Source: Kitasatospora sp. MBT63 (lineage in GTDB: Bacteria > Actinomycetota > Actinomycetes > Streptomycetales > Streptomycetaceae). Taken from it: a stretch of 35,366 nt of DNA. Where the stretch lies: NCBI RefSeq assembly GCF_000710465.2, contig NZ_JAIZ01000274.1:1-35366 (forward strand), given 5' to 3'. This document shows, in pieces, positions 23,456-32,798 of the stretch; position 1 is the stretch's first letter, and each line of letters begins with the position of its first letter. A program made the position numbers and the translations under genes. The notes beneath the pieces were generated by a model that made no database searches, had not been told where the DNA came from, and saw only the letters and a program-made list of their open reading frames with translations.

Positions 23456-24301
23456 TCAGCGCGGCGAGACCACGACCGCCAGCAGTCCCGGCCCGACATG
23501 CGCGCCGATCACCGCACCCACCTCCGCCACCTGGAGGTCGCGCAGCCCGGGCACCCGCTCGCGCAGCCGCTCCGCCAACGGTTCGGCCCGGTCCTCGGCC
23601 GCGAGATGGTGGACCGCGATGTCCACCTCCCGCTCCCCCGCCTCGGCCACGGCGATCTCCTCCAGCCGGGCGATCGCGCGGGAAGCGGTCCGGACCTTCT
23701 CCAGCGGCTCGATCCGCCCGCCGGACAGGTGCAGCAACGGCTTGACGGCCAGCGCGGAACCCACCAGCGCCCGGGCCGCGCCGATCCGACCGCCCCGGCG
23801 CAGGTACTCCAGGGTGTCCACGTAGAAGAAGCCCCGGGTCAGCTCGGCCCGCCGCCCGGCCTCCGCGGCGGCCTCGTCGGCGTCCGCGCCCGCCTCGGCG
23901 GCCTCGGCGGCAGCCAGGACACAGTGTCCGAGGGCCATGCCCACCAGGCGGCTGTCGACCACCCGGACGGGGATGCCCACCTCGGCGGCGGCCAGCCGGG
24001 CGGCCTCGAAGGTGCCGGACAGCTCGGAGGAGATGTGCACCGAGACGATGCCGCTCGCTCCTGCCTCGGCGGCGGCCCGGTAGGCCGCGGCAAAGGTCTC
24101 GGGACCGGGCCGCGAGGTGGTGACCCGCTGCTTGCCGCGCAGCGCCTCGGCGACGTCCTTCGGCGAGATCTCGACACCTTCGGCCAGTACCTCGTCACCC
24201 ACGACCACACTGAGCGGGACGATCTCGATCCCGTGCCGGTCCACCGCGTCCTGCGGCAGGTAGGCGGTGGAATCGGTGACAAGAGCGAGGTGGCCGGGCA
24301 T
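23456..24301 (-). CDS. DegV family fatty-acid-binding protein
   Basis: A 281-residue DegV/FakB-type protein. The N-terminus LALVTDSTAYLP carries the D-S-T lipid head-group motif; TTSRPGPETFAAAYRAA and SVHISSELSGTFEAARLA are the second and third family motifs, and FFYVDTLEYLRRGGRIG with VKPLLHLSGG completes the fold. Members bind one long-chain fatty acid and, in bacteria with FakA kinase, present it for phosphorylation. No fakA homologue (DAK/Dak2 domain) is in this window. I chose the ATG at 24301 (MPGHLALVTDS); the frame extends 24 residues upstream but with non-family sequence. A TAACCT box seven bases upstream suggests a leaderless message. Confidence 0.93.
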   Translation of the reverse strand: MPGHLALVTDSTAYLPQDAVDRHGIEIVPLSVVVGDEVLAEGVEISPKDVAEALRGKQRVTTSRPGPETFAAAYRAAAEAGASGIVSVHISSELSGTFEAARLAAAEVGIPVRVVDSRLVGMALGHCVLAAAEAAEAGADADEAAAEAGRRAELTRGFFYVDTLEYLRRGGRIGAARALVGSALAVKPLLHLSGGRIEPLEKVRTASRAIARLEEIAVAEAGEREVDIAVHHLAAEDRAEPLAERLRERVPGLRDLQVAEVGAVIGAHVGPGLLAVVVSPR

Positions 24302-24308
24302 GAGCCGG

Positions 24309-24314
24309 AGGTTA
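24309..24314 (-). promoter_or_regulatory. Candidate leaderless -10 box of the degV-type gene
   Basis: TAACCT on the minus strand ends seven bases upstream of the ATG at 24301. Confidence 0.4.
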
Positions 24315-24403
24315 CTCCCCGTTGGTCGCGGAGGACAGCGCGGCCGTCCCCCGCGGGCCGGGGCCCGCACCACGCACCACCCGCAGCACCCACCCCACCC
24401 GCG

Positions 24404-25180
24404 CTACCCGGCGGACGAACCGCCGGCGTTCGGCTTGCGCAGGCGGTCGGCCAGCCGGGCCAGCGGCTCGGCGAGACCGAGGACCTCCTCGGCGCTCGGC
24501 CGGCGCCCGGCGGCAAGCCCCTTCCGTCCGTCCGCCCCGGCCCCACCGCCATCACCGGCACGAACACGAGCATCGCCATCACCGGCACCCGCACCCGCAC
24601 CCGCACCCGCGTCACCGGCCCCGCCCCCGGTGTCCCAGTGCCGCAGCGCGCCCGCCTCGTTGGCGCACTCGTCGGTCAGCCGGCTCAGCTCGTCGTCGGC
24701 GAAGCGTCGCATCCGGTCCTGGGCCGCCCAGCGCAGCGACTCCGCGGAGTGCGTGATGCGCCCGGCCCGCTCGCGGAGTTCGGCCAGCTTGGCGGTGACC
24801 CGGGCGGCGTCCGGTTCGCGTTCCAGCATCCGCATCTCGGCGTCGAGTTCGGCGGCGTGCGCGTCGAGCCGGGTGAGCAGCTGCATGGCTTCGCCGAGCT
24901 GGCCGTCCTGCGGCAGGCCGCCCGCGAGCACCTGCCGGGTGCTGTCCAGTGCGGTGCGCAACGACAGCCGGACGGCGGCGAGTTGGCCGTGCGGGCCCGG
25001 CTTGGTGAAGGTCTTCGCCTTCAGCGTGACGTTCTCCACGGCACGGCGGGCGTTCGCCTCGTGGCGTTCCAGCTTCACGGCCGCGGCCTTGGCCGCCTTC
25101 ACCGTCCCGATCACCGCGGCCGCCACCACCGCGGCGCCGAGCAGCAGGACCATCACGACCACGATTCCGAGCGCGTCCAT
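24404..25180 (-). CDS. Single-pass membrane protein with a helical cytoplasmic domain
   Basis: A 258-residue protein of unknown function. An N-terminal membrane helix (MDALGIVVVMVLLLGAAVVAAAVIG, residues 1-28) is followed by a long, charged, alpha-helical domain (VKLERHEANARRAVENVTLKAKTF ... LLTRLDAHAAELDAEMRMLEREPDAARVTAKLAELRERAGRI) with coiled-coil character, then a Gly/Ala/Asp-rich flexible stretch and a final amphipathic segment (SAEEVLGLAEPLARLADRLRKP). The design suggests a membrane-tethered scaffold. The ATG at 25180 has an excellent Shine-Dalgarno sequence (GGAGGAAGG). Homologues occupy this position next to degV in streptomycetes, as far as I recall. The flexible part is built from CGCACC hexamer repeats around 24590-24610 that may vary in length. 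Confidence 0.78.
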   Translation of the reverse strand: MDALGIVVVMVLLLGAAVVAAAVIGTVKAAKAAAVKLERHEANARRAVENVTLKAKTFTKPGPHGQLAAVRLSLRTALDSTRQVLAGGLPQDGQLGEAMQLLTRLDAHAAELDAEMRMLEREPDAARVTAKLAELRERAGRITHSAESLRWAAQDRMRRFADDELSRLTDECANEAGALRHWDTGGGAGDAGAGAGAGAGDGDARVRAGDGGGAGADGRKGLAAGRRPSAEEVLGLAEPLARLADRLRKPNAGGSSAG

Positions 25181-25387
25181 GGCGAGCCCACCTTCCTCCA
25201 CCGCTGCCACCGGGCCCGGCCGCCCGTGCGGTCCGCCGTGCTCTGCCGAGACCTCCACCGTAGCGGTCCGGCAGCAGGGCGAGGGCGGTGGAAGCCCTCG
25301 GCCGCCGCAGAATCAGGGAAGGCTCAGGGCTGCCGGGGGCGGGTCTCGGGGTCGCCACCGAGGACAGCATCCGTCCGCGATCGGTGC

Positions 25388-25393
25388 CAGACT
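25388..25393 (+). promoter_or_regulatory. Candidate leaderless -10 box of the WYL regulator
   Basis: CAGACT ends seven bases upstream of the ATG at 25401, embedded in the same 15-mer GTGCCAGACTGGCCG seen before the MarR gene at 9003. Confidence 0.45.
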
Positions 25394-25400
25394 GGCCGGC

Positions 25401-26408
25401 ATGCTGGAGACCTCGGCCCGACTGCTACGGCTGCTCTCACTCCTCCAGGTCCGCCGGGACTGGCCCGGTGCGGACCTCGCGGACCGCCTCGGTGTGGACG
25501 TCCGCACCGTCCGCCGGGACGTCGACAAGCTGCGCAGCCTCGGCTACCCGGTGGACTCCACGCCCGGCGTGGCCGGCGGCTACCGGCTCGGCGCCGGTGC
25601 GCAGATGCCGCCGCTGCTGCTGGACGACGAGGAGGCGGTGGCGGTGGCCGTCGGCCTGCGTACGGCGGCGGGCGGCACCGTGTCGGGGATCGAGGAGTCG
25701 TCGGTGCGGGCGCTGGCCAAGCTCCAGCAGGTGATGCCGTCGCGGCTGCGGCACCGGGTCGACGCGCTCGCCGCCACCACGGTGGCGCTGGCCTCGAACG
25801 GTCCGGCCGTGGACGCCGTCGTCCTGACCGGTATCGCCGCCGCCTGCCGGGCGCACGAACGGCTGCGCCTCGACTACCGCTCGCACGACGGCAGCGAGAG
25901 CCGGCGCGATGTCGAACCGCACCGGCTGGTGCACACCGGCACCCGCTGGTACCTGGTCGCCTGGGACACCGGGCGCGCCGACTGGCGCAACTTCCGGGTC
26001 GACCGGATCACGCTCCGGCCGCCCGCCGGGCCGAGGTTCGCCCCTCGACGGCCGCCCGACGAGGACGTCCGCTCGTTCGCGTCCTGGGAGATCGCCGTCG
26101 GCCAGTACCGCTATCAGGCCCGGGTCACCGTCCGGGCGCCCGCCCACGTCCTGGCGGAGCGGATCCCGCCGACCTCCGGCCTGGTGGAGCCGCTGGACGA
26201 GCACAGCTGCACCCTGCGGGCGGGTTCCAACTCCCTCGACGGGCTGGCCGTCCACCTCGCGGTCCTCGGGTTCGGCTTCACCGTGCACGAGCCGCCGGAG
26301 CTGGTCGAGCACGTCCGTACGCTGGCCGACCGCCTCGCCGCGGCCGCACCCGCGGCCCCGGCACCGGCCACGCCCCCGCCCCCGCACGCGCCCGCGGAGG
26401 AGCCGTGA
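25401..26408 (+). CDS. HTH_11/WYL-domain transcriptional regulator
   Basis: A 335-residue regulator of the DeoR-like YafY class. Residues 1-60 form a winged helix (LLRLLSLLQVRRDWPGADLADRLGVDVRTVRRDVDKLR, then GYPVDSTPGVAGGYRLGAG), the middle holds the WYL domain (about residues 140-215, with HTGTRWYLVAWDTGRADWRNFRVDRI containing the WYL-type RWYLVAWD motif), and a WCX-like C-terminal domain follows (ASWEIAVGQYRYQARVTVRAPAHV). WYL domains sense nucleic acids or small ligands. The final 30 residues are Ala/Pro-rich. It is divergent from the membrane protein gene and likely leaderless. In streptomycetes such genes often neighbour glyoxalase- or oxidoreductase-type targets; here none is adjacent. 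Confidence 0.92.
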   Translation: MLETSARLLRLLSLLQVRRDWPGADLADRLGVDVRTVRRDVDKLRSLGYPVDSTPGVAGGYRLGAGAQMPPLLLDDEEAVAVAVGLRTAAGGTVSGIEESSVRALAKLQQVMPSRLRHRVDALAATTVALASNGPAVDAVVLTGIAAACRAHERLRLDYRSHDGSESRRDVEPHRLVHTGTRWYLVAWDTGRADWRNFRVDRITLRPPAGPRFAPRRPPDEDVRSFASWEIAVGQYRYQARVTVRAPAHVLAERIPPTSGLVEPLDEHSCTLRAGSNSLDGLAVHLAVLGFGFTVHEPPELVEHVRTLADRLAAAAPAAPAPATPPPPHAPAEEP

Positions 26409-26435
26409 GTCAGGAGTGAGTCAGCCGCGCACGGA

Positions 26436-26475
26436 CGGACCGGCCGCCGCTCCCCGAGGAGCGGCGGCCGGTCCG
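26436..26475. terminator. Bidirectional terminator between the WYL regulator and leuS
   Basis: A perfect 18-bp stem (26436-26453 with 26458-26475) and a CCGA loop separate the two convergent genes. Confidence 0.88.
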
Positions 26476-26489
26476 GTTCCCACGACGCG

Positions 26490-29372
<2,883 letters not shown>

Positions 29373-29452
29373 GGTCCTTCGGGCTCCATCGTCATCGTTA
29401 AGCGAACCGGGCAGCGTCCCCGGGCAGGCCACCGGGCCTCGAGCCGGGCCTG

Positions 29453-29480
29453 AAAACAAAAATGCCCCTCGCAGGAGGGG
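29453..29480 (-). terminator. leuS: Intrinsic attenuator terminator upstream of leuS
   Basis: On the minus strand CCCCTC, loop CTGC, GAGGGG (29465-29480) is followed by CATTTTTGTTTT (down to 29453). A T-run of this length is very conspicuous in such GC-rich DNA. It lies about 80 bases before the leuS start and after the leader peptide, the position of an attenuator. Confidence 0.85.
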
Positions 29481-29487
29481 TCGCCAC

Positions 29488-29519
29488 GCCGACTCCGGCC
29501 CCCGCCCGGGGGCGTCGGC
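29488..29519 (-). promoter_or_regulatory. leuS: Leader hairpin between leader peptide and attenuator
   Basis: GCCGAC (29488-29493) pairs with GTCGGC (29514-29519) around an inner CCCCC/GGGGG stem (29499-29503, 29508-29512, loop of four). It is the likely pause or anti-antiterminator stem: its G-run could alternatively pair with the CCCC of the terminator. Confidence 0.6.
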
Positions 29520-29528
29520 CGGTCCTGG

Positions 29529-29567
29529 TCAGCGCGGCCGGCTAAGGAGCAGGCGCACGGTTCGCAT
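29529..29567 (-). CDS. leuS leader peptide with three consecutive Leu codons
   Basis: A 12-codon open frame, MRTVRLLLSRPR, encodes Leu-Leu-Leu with CTG, CTC and CTT, three different codons read by different tRNA-Leu species. CTT is rare in such GC-rich genomes. It is too short for normal gene finders and ends 10 bases before the first leader hairpin and about 50 bases before the attenuator terminator. With low charged tRNA-Leu, a ribosome would stall on the Leu codons and let an antiterminator form, raising leuS transcription. The ATG has no Shine-Dalgarno but sits six bases after a TACCCT box, so translation from a leaderless 5' end is expected. Confidence 0.82.
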   Translation of the reverse strand: MRTVRLLLSRPR

Positions 29568-29573
29568 GGGGTC

Positions 29574-29579
29574 AGGGTA
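29574..29579 (-). promoter_or_regulatory. leuS: -10 box of the leuS leader transcript
   Basis: TACCCT on the minus strand ends six bases before the leader-peptide ATG at 29567, placing the transcript start at that ATG. No convincing -35 box is seen. Confidence 0.55.
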
Positions 29580-29599
29580 CCGCAAGGCCGGCCGCCCGC

Positions 29600-29618
29600 C
29601 GGGCCGATGTCCGGCCCG
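29600..29618 (-). terminator. Hairpin after the TPR regulator gene
   Basis: CGGGCCG (29600-29606) and CGGCCCG (29612-29618) form a 7-bp stem with a 5-nt loop between the TPR gene stop and the leuS leader promoter; it probably ends the TPR transcript. Confidence 0.5.
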
Positions 29619-29672
29619 TGGAGGCCCGGCCGCCCGCGCCCGCTCCGCTCCGGGCGCCCCGCGGCGCCGCTG

Positions 29673-30962
29673 CTACCCGGCGCGCACCGCCGCGTCGAAC
29701 TCCCGCAGCGCCCGCGCCACCCGCCCGGACTGCATGCCGGCCGCCAGCAGCCGGGCCTCGTCCGCGATCCGGTCGGCCTCCTCCTGCTCCCCGGTGCGCC
29801 GGTAGGAGTCGGCCAGCCGGACCATCAGCAGCGCCCTGGCCCGGGCCCGCTCCGGCGAGAGCGCGTCGACGGCCGAGGTGAGCAGCCGGCGGGCCGGCTC
29901 GTGCTCGCCCAGGAACAGGTAGCCCTCCCCCACCATGCCCTCCAGGTCTGCCTGTTCCTGGACGTGGTCCGGTTCGCCGTCGAGGACCTGGAACGCCCGC
30001 TCGGCGACCGCCTCCGCGCTGATCTGCTCGCCCTTCTTGCCGTGCGCCCGGGCGATCCGGCCGAGCTGCAGGGCCCGCTCACGGGGGGTCAGCACCTCGT
30101 CGGCGGCGCGCAGCGCGGTGGAGAGCATGGCGACCGGGTCCAGTCCGCGCCCGCCGGAGTTGTAGGTGGCCTGCACAGCGAGGCAGCCGACCACGCTGAC
30201 CCCGAGCCGCGGGTCCCCGGAGACGTGCGCGGCGCGCAGCGCCGCCACGAAGGCCCGCTGGGCGGCGGCGTCGTTGCCCATGTCGTAGCTGGCCCAGCCG
30301 ACCAGCCGGGCCAGCCGCCCGGCCGCACCGTACAGCTCCCGGCCGAGGCCCTCGCCGTAGCGGCCGAGCTCCAGCAGCTTGCCGACCATCGCCAGCTCGG
30401 CCCGGGCCGGGCCGAGGATCAGGCCGCCGCCGTAGGCGCGCTCCAGGCGCTGCTTGCTGTCGTACGAGAGCCGCAGGTCGGCAAGCTGCTCGGGGGCGAT
30501 CCGCAGGGCGCCCTCGCCGCCGGTCACCTCGGGCGGCGGGGAGGCCCAGTGCCGGGCCGCCTGCTCCAGCTCGTCGCCGCGGAACAGGTCGGTGAGCCGG
30601 ACCGGCGCCGCGTCGGCGCCCGCCTCGCGCAGCGCGGTCTGCGCGGTGTCCGCCGTCCACGGGTCGGTCAGCAGCCGGGGCGAGAGCACCTTGGCGCCGC
30701 GGCTGCCGCCCATCTGGCCCCAGAGCTGCTCGTAGGTGACGGCGATGCCGACGGTGCGGCTGAGCACCTCGCAGACGGTCTGGTCGTGCGGGGAGCGCGG
30801 CACCATGCCCCGGTCCCGCCACTTGTACGGTGCGGTGGAGCTGATCGCGAGGCCGGGCGGCAGCATGGCGCTCACCTCGCGGGCGAGCCGCTCGGGGCTC
30901 CAGCCCAGCTGGTGGAGTATCCGGGCCAGCTCTTCGTTCCGTTTGCGCGCCAGGTCGGCCAT
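29673..30962 (-). CDS. TPR-containing regulator (NsdA-like architecture)
   Basis: A 429-residue protein. The N-terminus (ADLARKRNEELARILHQLGWSPERLAREVSAMLPPG, residues 1-40) resembles a helix-turn-helix of XRE-type regulators, followed by APYKWRDRGMVPRSPHDQTVCEVLSR, a segment typical of streptomycete regulators with an unusual DNA-binding head. The remaining 300 residues are repeated helix pairs of TPR type (for example RELYGAAGRLARLVGWASYDMGNDAAAQRAFVAALRAAHVSGD and GEGYLFLGEHEPARRLLTSAVDAL). This architecture is shared by streptomycete pleiotropic regulators such as NsdA, so a role in development or secondary metabolism is possible but is inference only. ATG start at 30962. It lies upstream of leuS on the same strand and downstream of a tRNA-Ala gene. 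Confidence 0.82.
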   Translation of the reverse strand: MADLARKRNEELARILHQLGWSPERLAREVSAMLPPGLAISSTAPYKWRDRGMVPRSPHDQTVCEVLSRTVGIAVTYEQLWGQMGGSRGAKVLSPRLLTDPWTADTAQTALREAGADAAPVRLTDLFRGDELEQAARHWASPPPEVTGGEGALRIAPEQLADLRLSYDSKQRLERAYGGGLILGPARAELAMVGKLLELGRYGEGLGRELYGAAGRLARLVGWASYDMGNDAAAQRAFVAALRAAHVSGDPRLGVSVVGCLAVQATYNSGGRGLDPVAMLSTALRAADEVLTPRERALQLGRIARAHGKKGEQISAEAVAERAFQVLDGEPDHVQEQADLEGMVGEGYLFLGEHEPARRLLTSAVDALSPERARARALLMVRLADSYRRTGEQEEADRIADEARLLAAGMQSGRVARALREFDAAVRAG

Positions 30963-31076
30963 GGCACGACCGTATCCGGCGCACCGCGCGCGCCGGTAGG
31001 GCCCCCACCACGCCCTGCCGGAGCCCGGTGGACGCCGAACGGCGGTCTGACGGGCCGGCCGGCTGACGGAACGCCA

Positions 31077-31108
31077 GAAGGGCCGCCTCCCGCAGGAGAC
31101 GGCCCTTC
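31077..31108 (-). terminator. Terminator of the first tRNA-Ala gene
   Basis: Arms 31077-31090 and 31095-31108 pair at 13 of 14 positions around a CGCA loop, eight bases after the tRNA 3' end on the minus strand. Confidence 0.82.
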
Positions 31109-31116
31109 CGGAACTG

Positions 31117-31189
31117 TGGAGCTATGGAGAATCGAACTCCAGACCTCCTGCATGCCATGCAGGCGCTCTACCAACTGAGCTATAGCCCC
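31117..31189 (-). tRNA. tRNA-Ala (GGC), copy 1
   Basis: A complete 73-base cloverleaf. On the minus strand the acceptor arms GGGGCTA and TAGCTCC pair with one G-T wobble, the D-arm is GCTC AGTTGGTA GAGC, the anticodon arm CCTGC ATGGCAT GCAGG has anticodon GGC, and the T-arm is TGGAG TTCGAAT CTCCA. The discriminator is A and no CCA is encoded. It reads GCC and, by wobble, GCT codons; GCC is the commonest alanine codon in this organism. Transcribed alone and followed by a hairpin terminator at 31077-31108. ACAATA at 31232-31237 (TATTGT on the minus strand) may be its -10 box. Confidence 0.98.
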
Positions 31190-31498
31190 TCGTTACCGCT
31201 GTCCCCGGCGTTTCCCCCGGCGACATCGCCAACAATACACGGTCCCGGGGGTGCCTCCCTAATCGCTTTCCGACCCTCCCGCACCCCTCTGATCAGCACC
31301 CCGAGGGCCCGCCCCCGCCGCGGCGAGCGCACGCGACGGTGCCGCCGGGGACGGCGGGGGCACGGGGGGCACCGGGGCGGGACTGAAGGTCCGTCAGGGA
31401 ACACGCCCGCGGGGCTGCCGTGACCGGTGGTGAAGGCCTGCCGGCCGGGCTGCCGCAAGCGCCTCTCGCACCGCACCGCGGCGGGAGAGCATGGGTGG
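31190..31498. other. Gene-free region between tRNA-Ala copy 1 and the 31499 regulator
   Basis: These 309 bases hold no supported gene. The tRNA promoter must be at the left (a TATTGT -10 on the minus strand at 31232-31237). A run of G-tracts at 31347-31377 forms a second G-quadruplex motif on the plus strand. Confidence 0.6.
31347..31377 (+). repeat. G-quadruplex motif upstream of the 31499 regulator
   Basis: Four runs of four to six G (31347-31350, 31356-31360, 31364-31369, 31374-31377) with loops of five, three and four bases. It lies about 120 bases before the start codon. Confidence 0.6.
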
Positions 31499-32440
31499 AT
31501 GACGACGACGTCGGACCACCTCACCGCCGGTACCCGGCCGCCGCCGCGCCGGGAGCAGCGGCGGGACGAGCTCGCCACCTTCCTCAGGGCCCGCCGGGCG
31601 CGGATCCAGCCCGAGGACGTCGGCCTGCCGGCCGGGCAGCGCCGCCGGACCCCGGGGCTGCGCCGGGAGGAGCTGGCGCAGCTCGCGGGGGTGGGGATCA
31701 CCTGGTACACGCGGCTGGAACAGGGCAGGCCGGTCGACGCCGCCGAACGGGCGCTGGACGCGGTGGCCCGGACGCTGCGGCTGGACCGGGTCGAGCGCGA
31801 GCACCTGTTCCGGCTGGCCGGGGTGGAGCCCGCCGGACCGGCCGGACCGCGGCGACCGGCGCCGGACCCGGCGGTGGAGCTCATCCTCGCCCAGCTGGAC
31901 CCGCTGCCCGCGGCGGTCGGCAACAGCCGCCACGACCTGCTGCTCACCAACCGCTCGTACGACCTGCTGTTCCCCCGCACGGTCGCGCCCGCCACCCCGG
32001 ACGGCCGCCGCAACAGCATCTGGTGCGCGTTCACCACGCCCGCGTGCTGCACACCGTTCGTGCGGCCGGACGAGGAGCTGTCCCGCATGGTGGCGGCCCT
32101 GCGCGCCGCGTACGGGCGGCACGTCGGCGAGCCGGCCTGGGAGGGCTTCCTCGGGGCGCTGGCGGGCGTCAGCGCCCGGTTCCGCACCCTGTGGGAGCGC
32201 CGGGACGCCGCGCCGCCGTACGACGGGCCGACGGTCCTGCGGCACCCCGGGATCGGCGAGGTGCGGCTGCGGGCGGCCCGGCTCGGGGCGCCCGCCGGGC
32301 CGGAGGGCCGGCTGACCGTCTACACCCCGTGGACGCCCGGCGACCGGGCGCTGCTGGAACGGCTGCACCTGCGCCCGCCGGCGGCACCGGCCCCGCACGC
32401 GCACGGACCCGAGCACGGCCTGGCGCCCGACGCGGGGTGA
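31499..32440 (+). CDS. XRE-family regulator with MmyB-like domain, between tRNA-Ala genes
   Basis: A 313-residue paralogue of the 18468 regulator. The helix-turn-helix region (ATFLRARRARIQPEDVGLPAGQ then RRRTPGLRREELAQLAGVGITWYTRLEQGRPVDAAERALDAVARTLRLD) carries the same VGLP-GxRRRTPGLRREE signature, and the C-terminal MmyB-like domain runs from about residue 120 (LAQLDPLPAAVGNSRHDLLLTNRSYDLLF). The DNA-contact loop differs (GVGITWYTRLEQGR versus GMSADYYIRLEQAR). The ATG at 31499 (MTTTSDHLTAG) is preferred over an upstream GTG at 31427. It stands between tRNA-Ala copy 1 and the tandem copies, opposite to them in direction, and is terminated by the hairpin at 32466-32500. Its target is unknown; no divergent dehydrogenase gene is present. 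Confidence 0.9.
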   Translation: MTTTSDHLTAGTRPPPRREQRRDELATFLRARRARIQPEDVGLPAGQRRRTPGLRREELAQLAGVGITWYTRLEQGRPVDAAERALDAVARTLRLDRVEREHLFRLAGVEPAGPAGPRRPAPDPAVELILAQLDPLPAAVGNSRHDLLLTNRSYDLLFPRTVAPATPDGRRNSIWCAFTTPACCTPFVRPDEELSRMVAALRAAYGRHVGEPAWEGFLGALAGVSARFRTLWERRDAAPPYDGPTVLRHPGIGEVRLRAARLGAPAGPEGRLTVYTPWTPGDRALLERLHLRPPAAPAPHAHGPEHGLAPDAG

Positions 32441-32465
32441 GCACGGGAGCGCCGGCCGGGTACGA

Positions 32466-32500
32466 CGAAGGCCGCCACCCGGATCGGGTGGCGGCCTTCG
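32466..32500. terminator. Bidirectional terminator, 31499 regulator and tRNA-Ala pair
   Basis: A perfect 16-bp stem (CGAAGGCCGCCACCCG, 32466-32481, with 32485-32500) and a GAT loop lie 25 bases after the regulator stop and nine bases after the 3' end of tRNA-Ala copy 2, serving both directions. Confidence 0.9.
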
Positions 32501-32509
32501 GCTCCGCTG

Positions 32510-32582
32510 TGGAGCTATGGAGAATCGAACTCCAGACCTCCTGCATGCCATGCAGGCGCTCTACCAACTGAGCTATAGCCCC
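32510..32582 (-). tRNA. tRNA-Ala (GGC), copy 2
   Basis: Identical over all 73 bases to copy 1, with anticodon GGC. It is the distal member of a tandem pair, 36 bases from copy 3, and is followed by the 32466-32500 terminator. Confidence 0.98.
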
Positions 32583-32618
32583 GCGACGTGTGCGCCCTTG
32601 CGGACCACCGGTGCGGAG

Positions 32619-32691
32619 TGGAGCTATGGAGAATCGAACTCCAGACCTCCTGCATGCCATGCAGGCGCTCTACCAACTGAGCTATAGCCCC
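32619..32691 (-). tRNA. tRNA-Ala (GGC), copy 3
   Basis: Identical to copies 1 and 2. It is the promoter-proximal member of the tandem pair, co-transcribed with copy 2; the 36-base spacer between them is not similar to the flank of copy 1. Confidence 0.98.
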
Positions 32692-32750
32692 GCGTTCCCG
32701 CGATTCCCGCTTCCCTTTCGGTCTGCGTTCCTCGCCTGCGAACGAGGAAG

Positions 32751-32780
32751 ACTCTAGCTGGTCAGAGTCGGAACTGCGAA
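32751..32780 (-). promoter_or_regulatory. Candidate promoter of the tandem tRNA-Ala genes
   Basis: On the minus strand TTCGCA (32775-32780), 18 bases, TAGAGT (32751-32756). The start would be near 32743, about 50 bases before the copy 3 tRNA; a small CCTCG/CGAGG hairpin lies in the leader. Confidence 0.4.
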
Positions 32781-32798
32781 ATCGCCCCTGGTTCACCC

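Noticed and set aside
23456..24301. FakA-FakB fatty-acid kinase locus
   Set aside because: Only the DegV (FakB-like) protein is present; no Dak2/FakA kinase gene is adjacent.
29373..29600. T-box riboswitch upstream of leuS
   Set aside because: No T-box consensus or specifier loop is visible; a leader peptide with Leu codons and a simple hairpin terminator explain the region.
31117..32691. Integrated genomic island at the tRNA-Ala genes
   Set aside because: No integrase, attachment-site duplication beyond the full tRNA copies, or change in base composition; only one regulator gene lies between.
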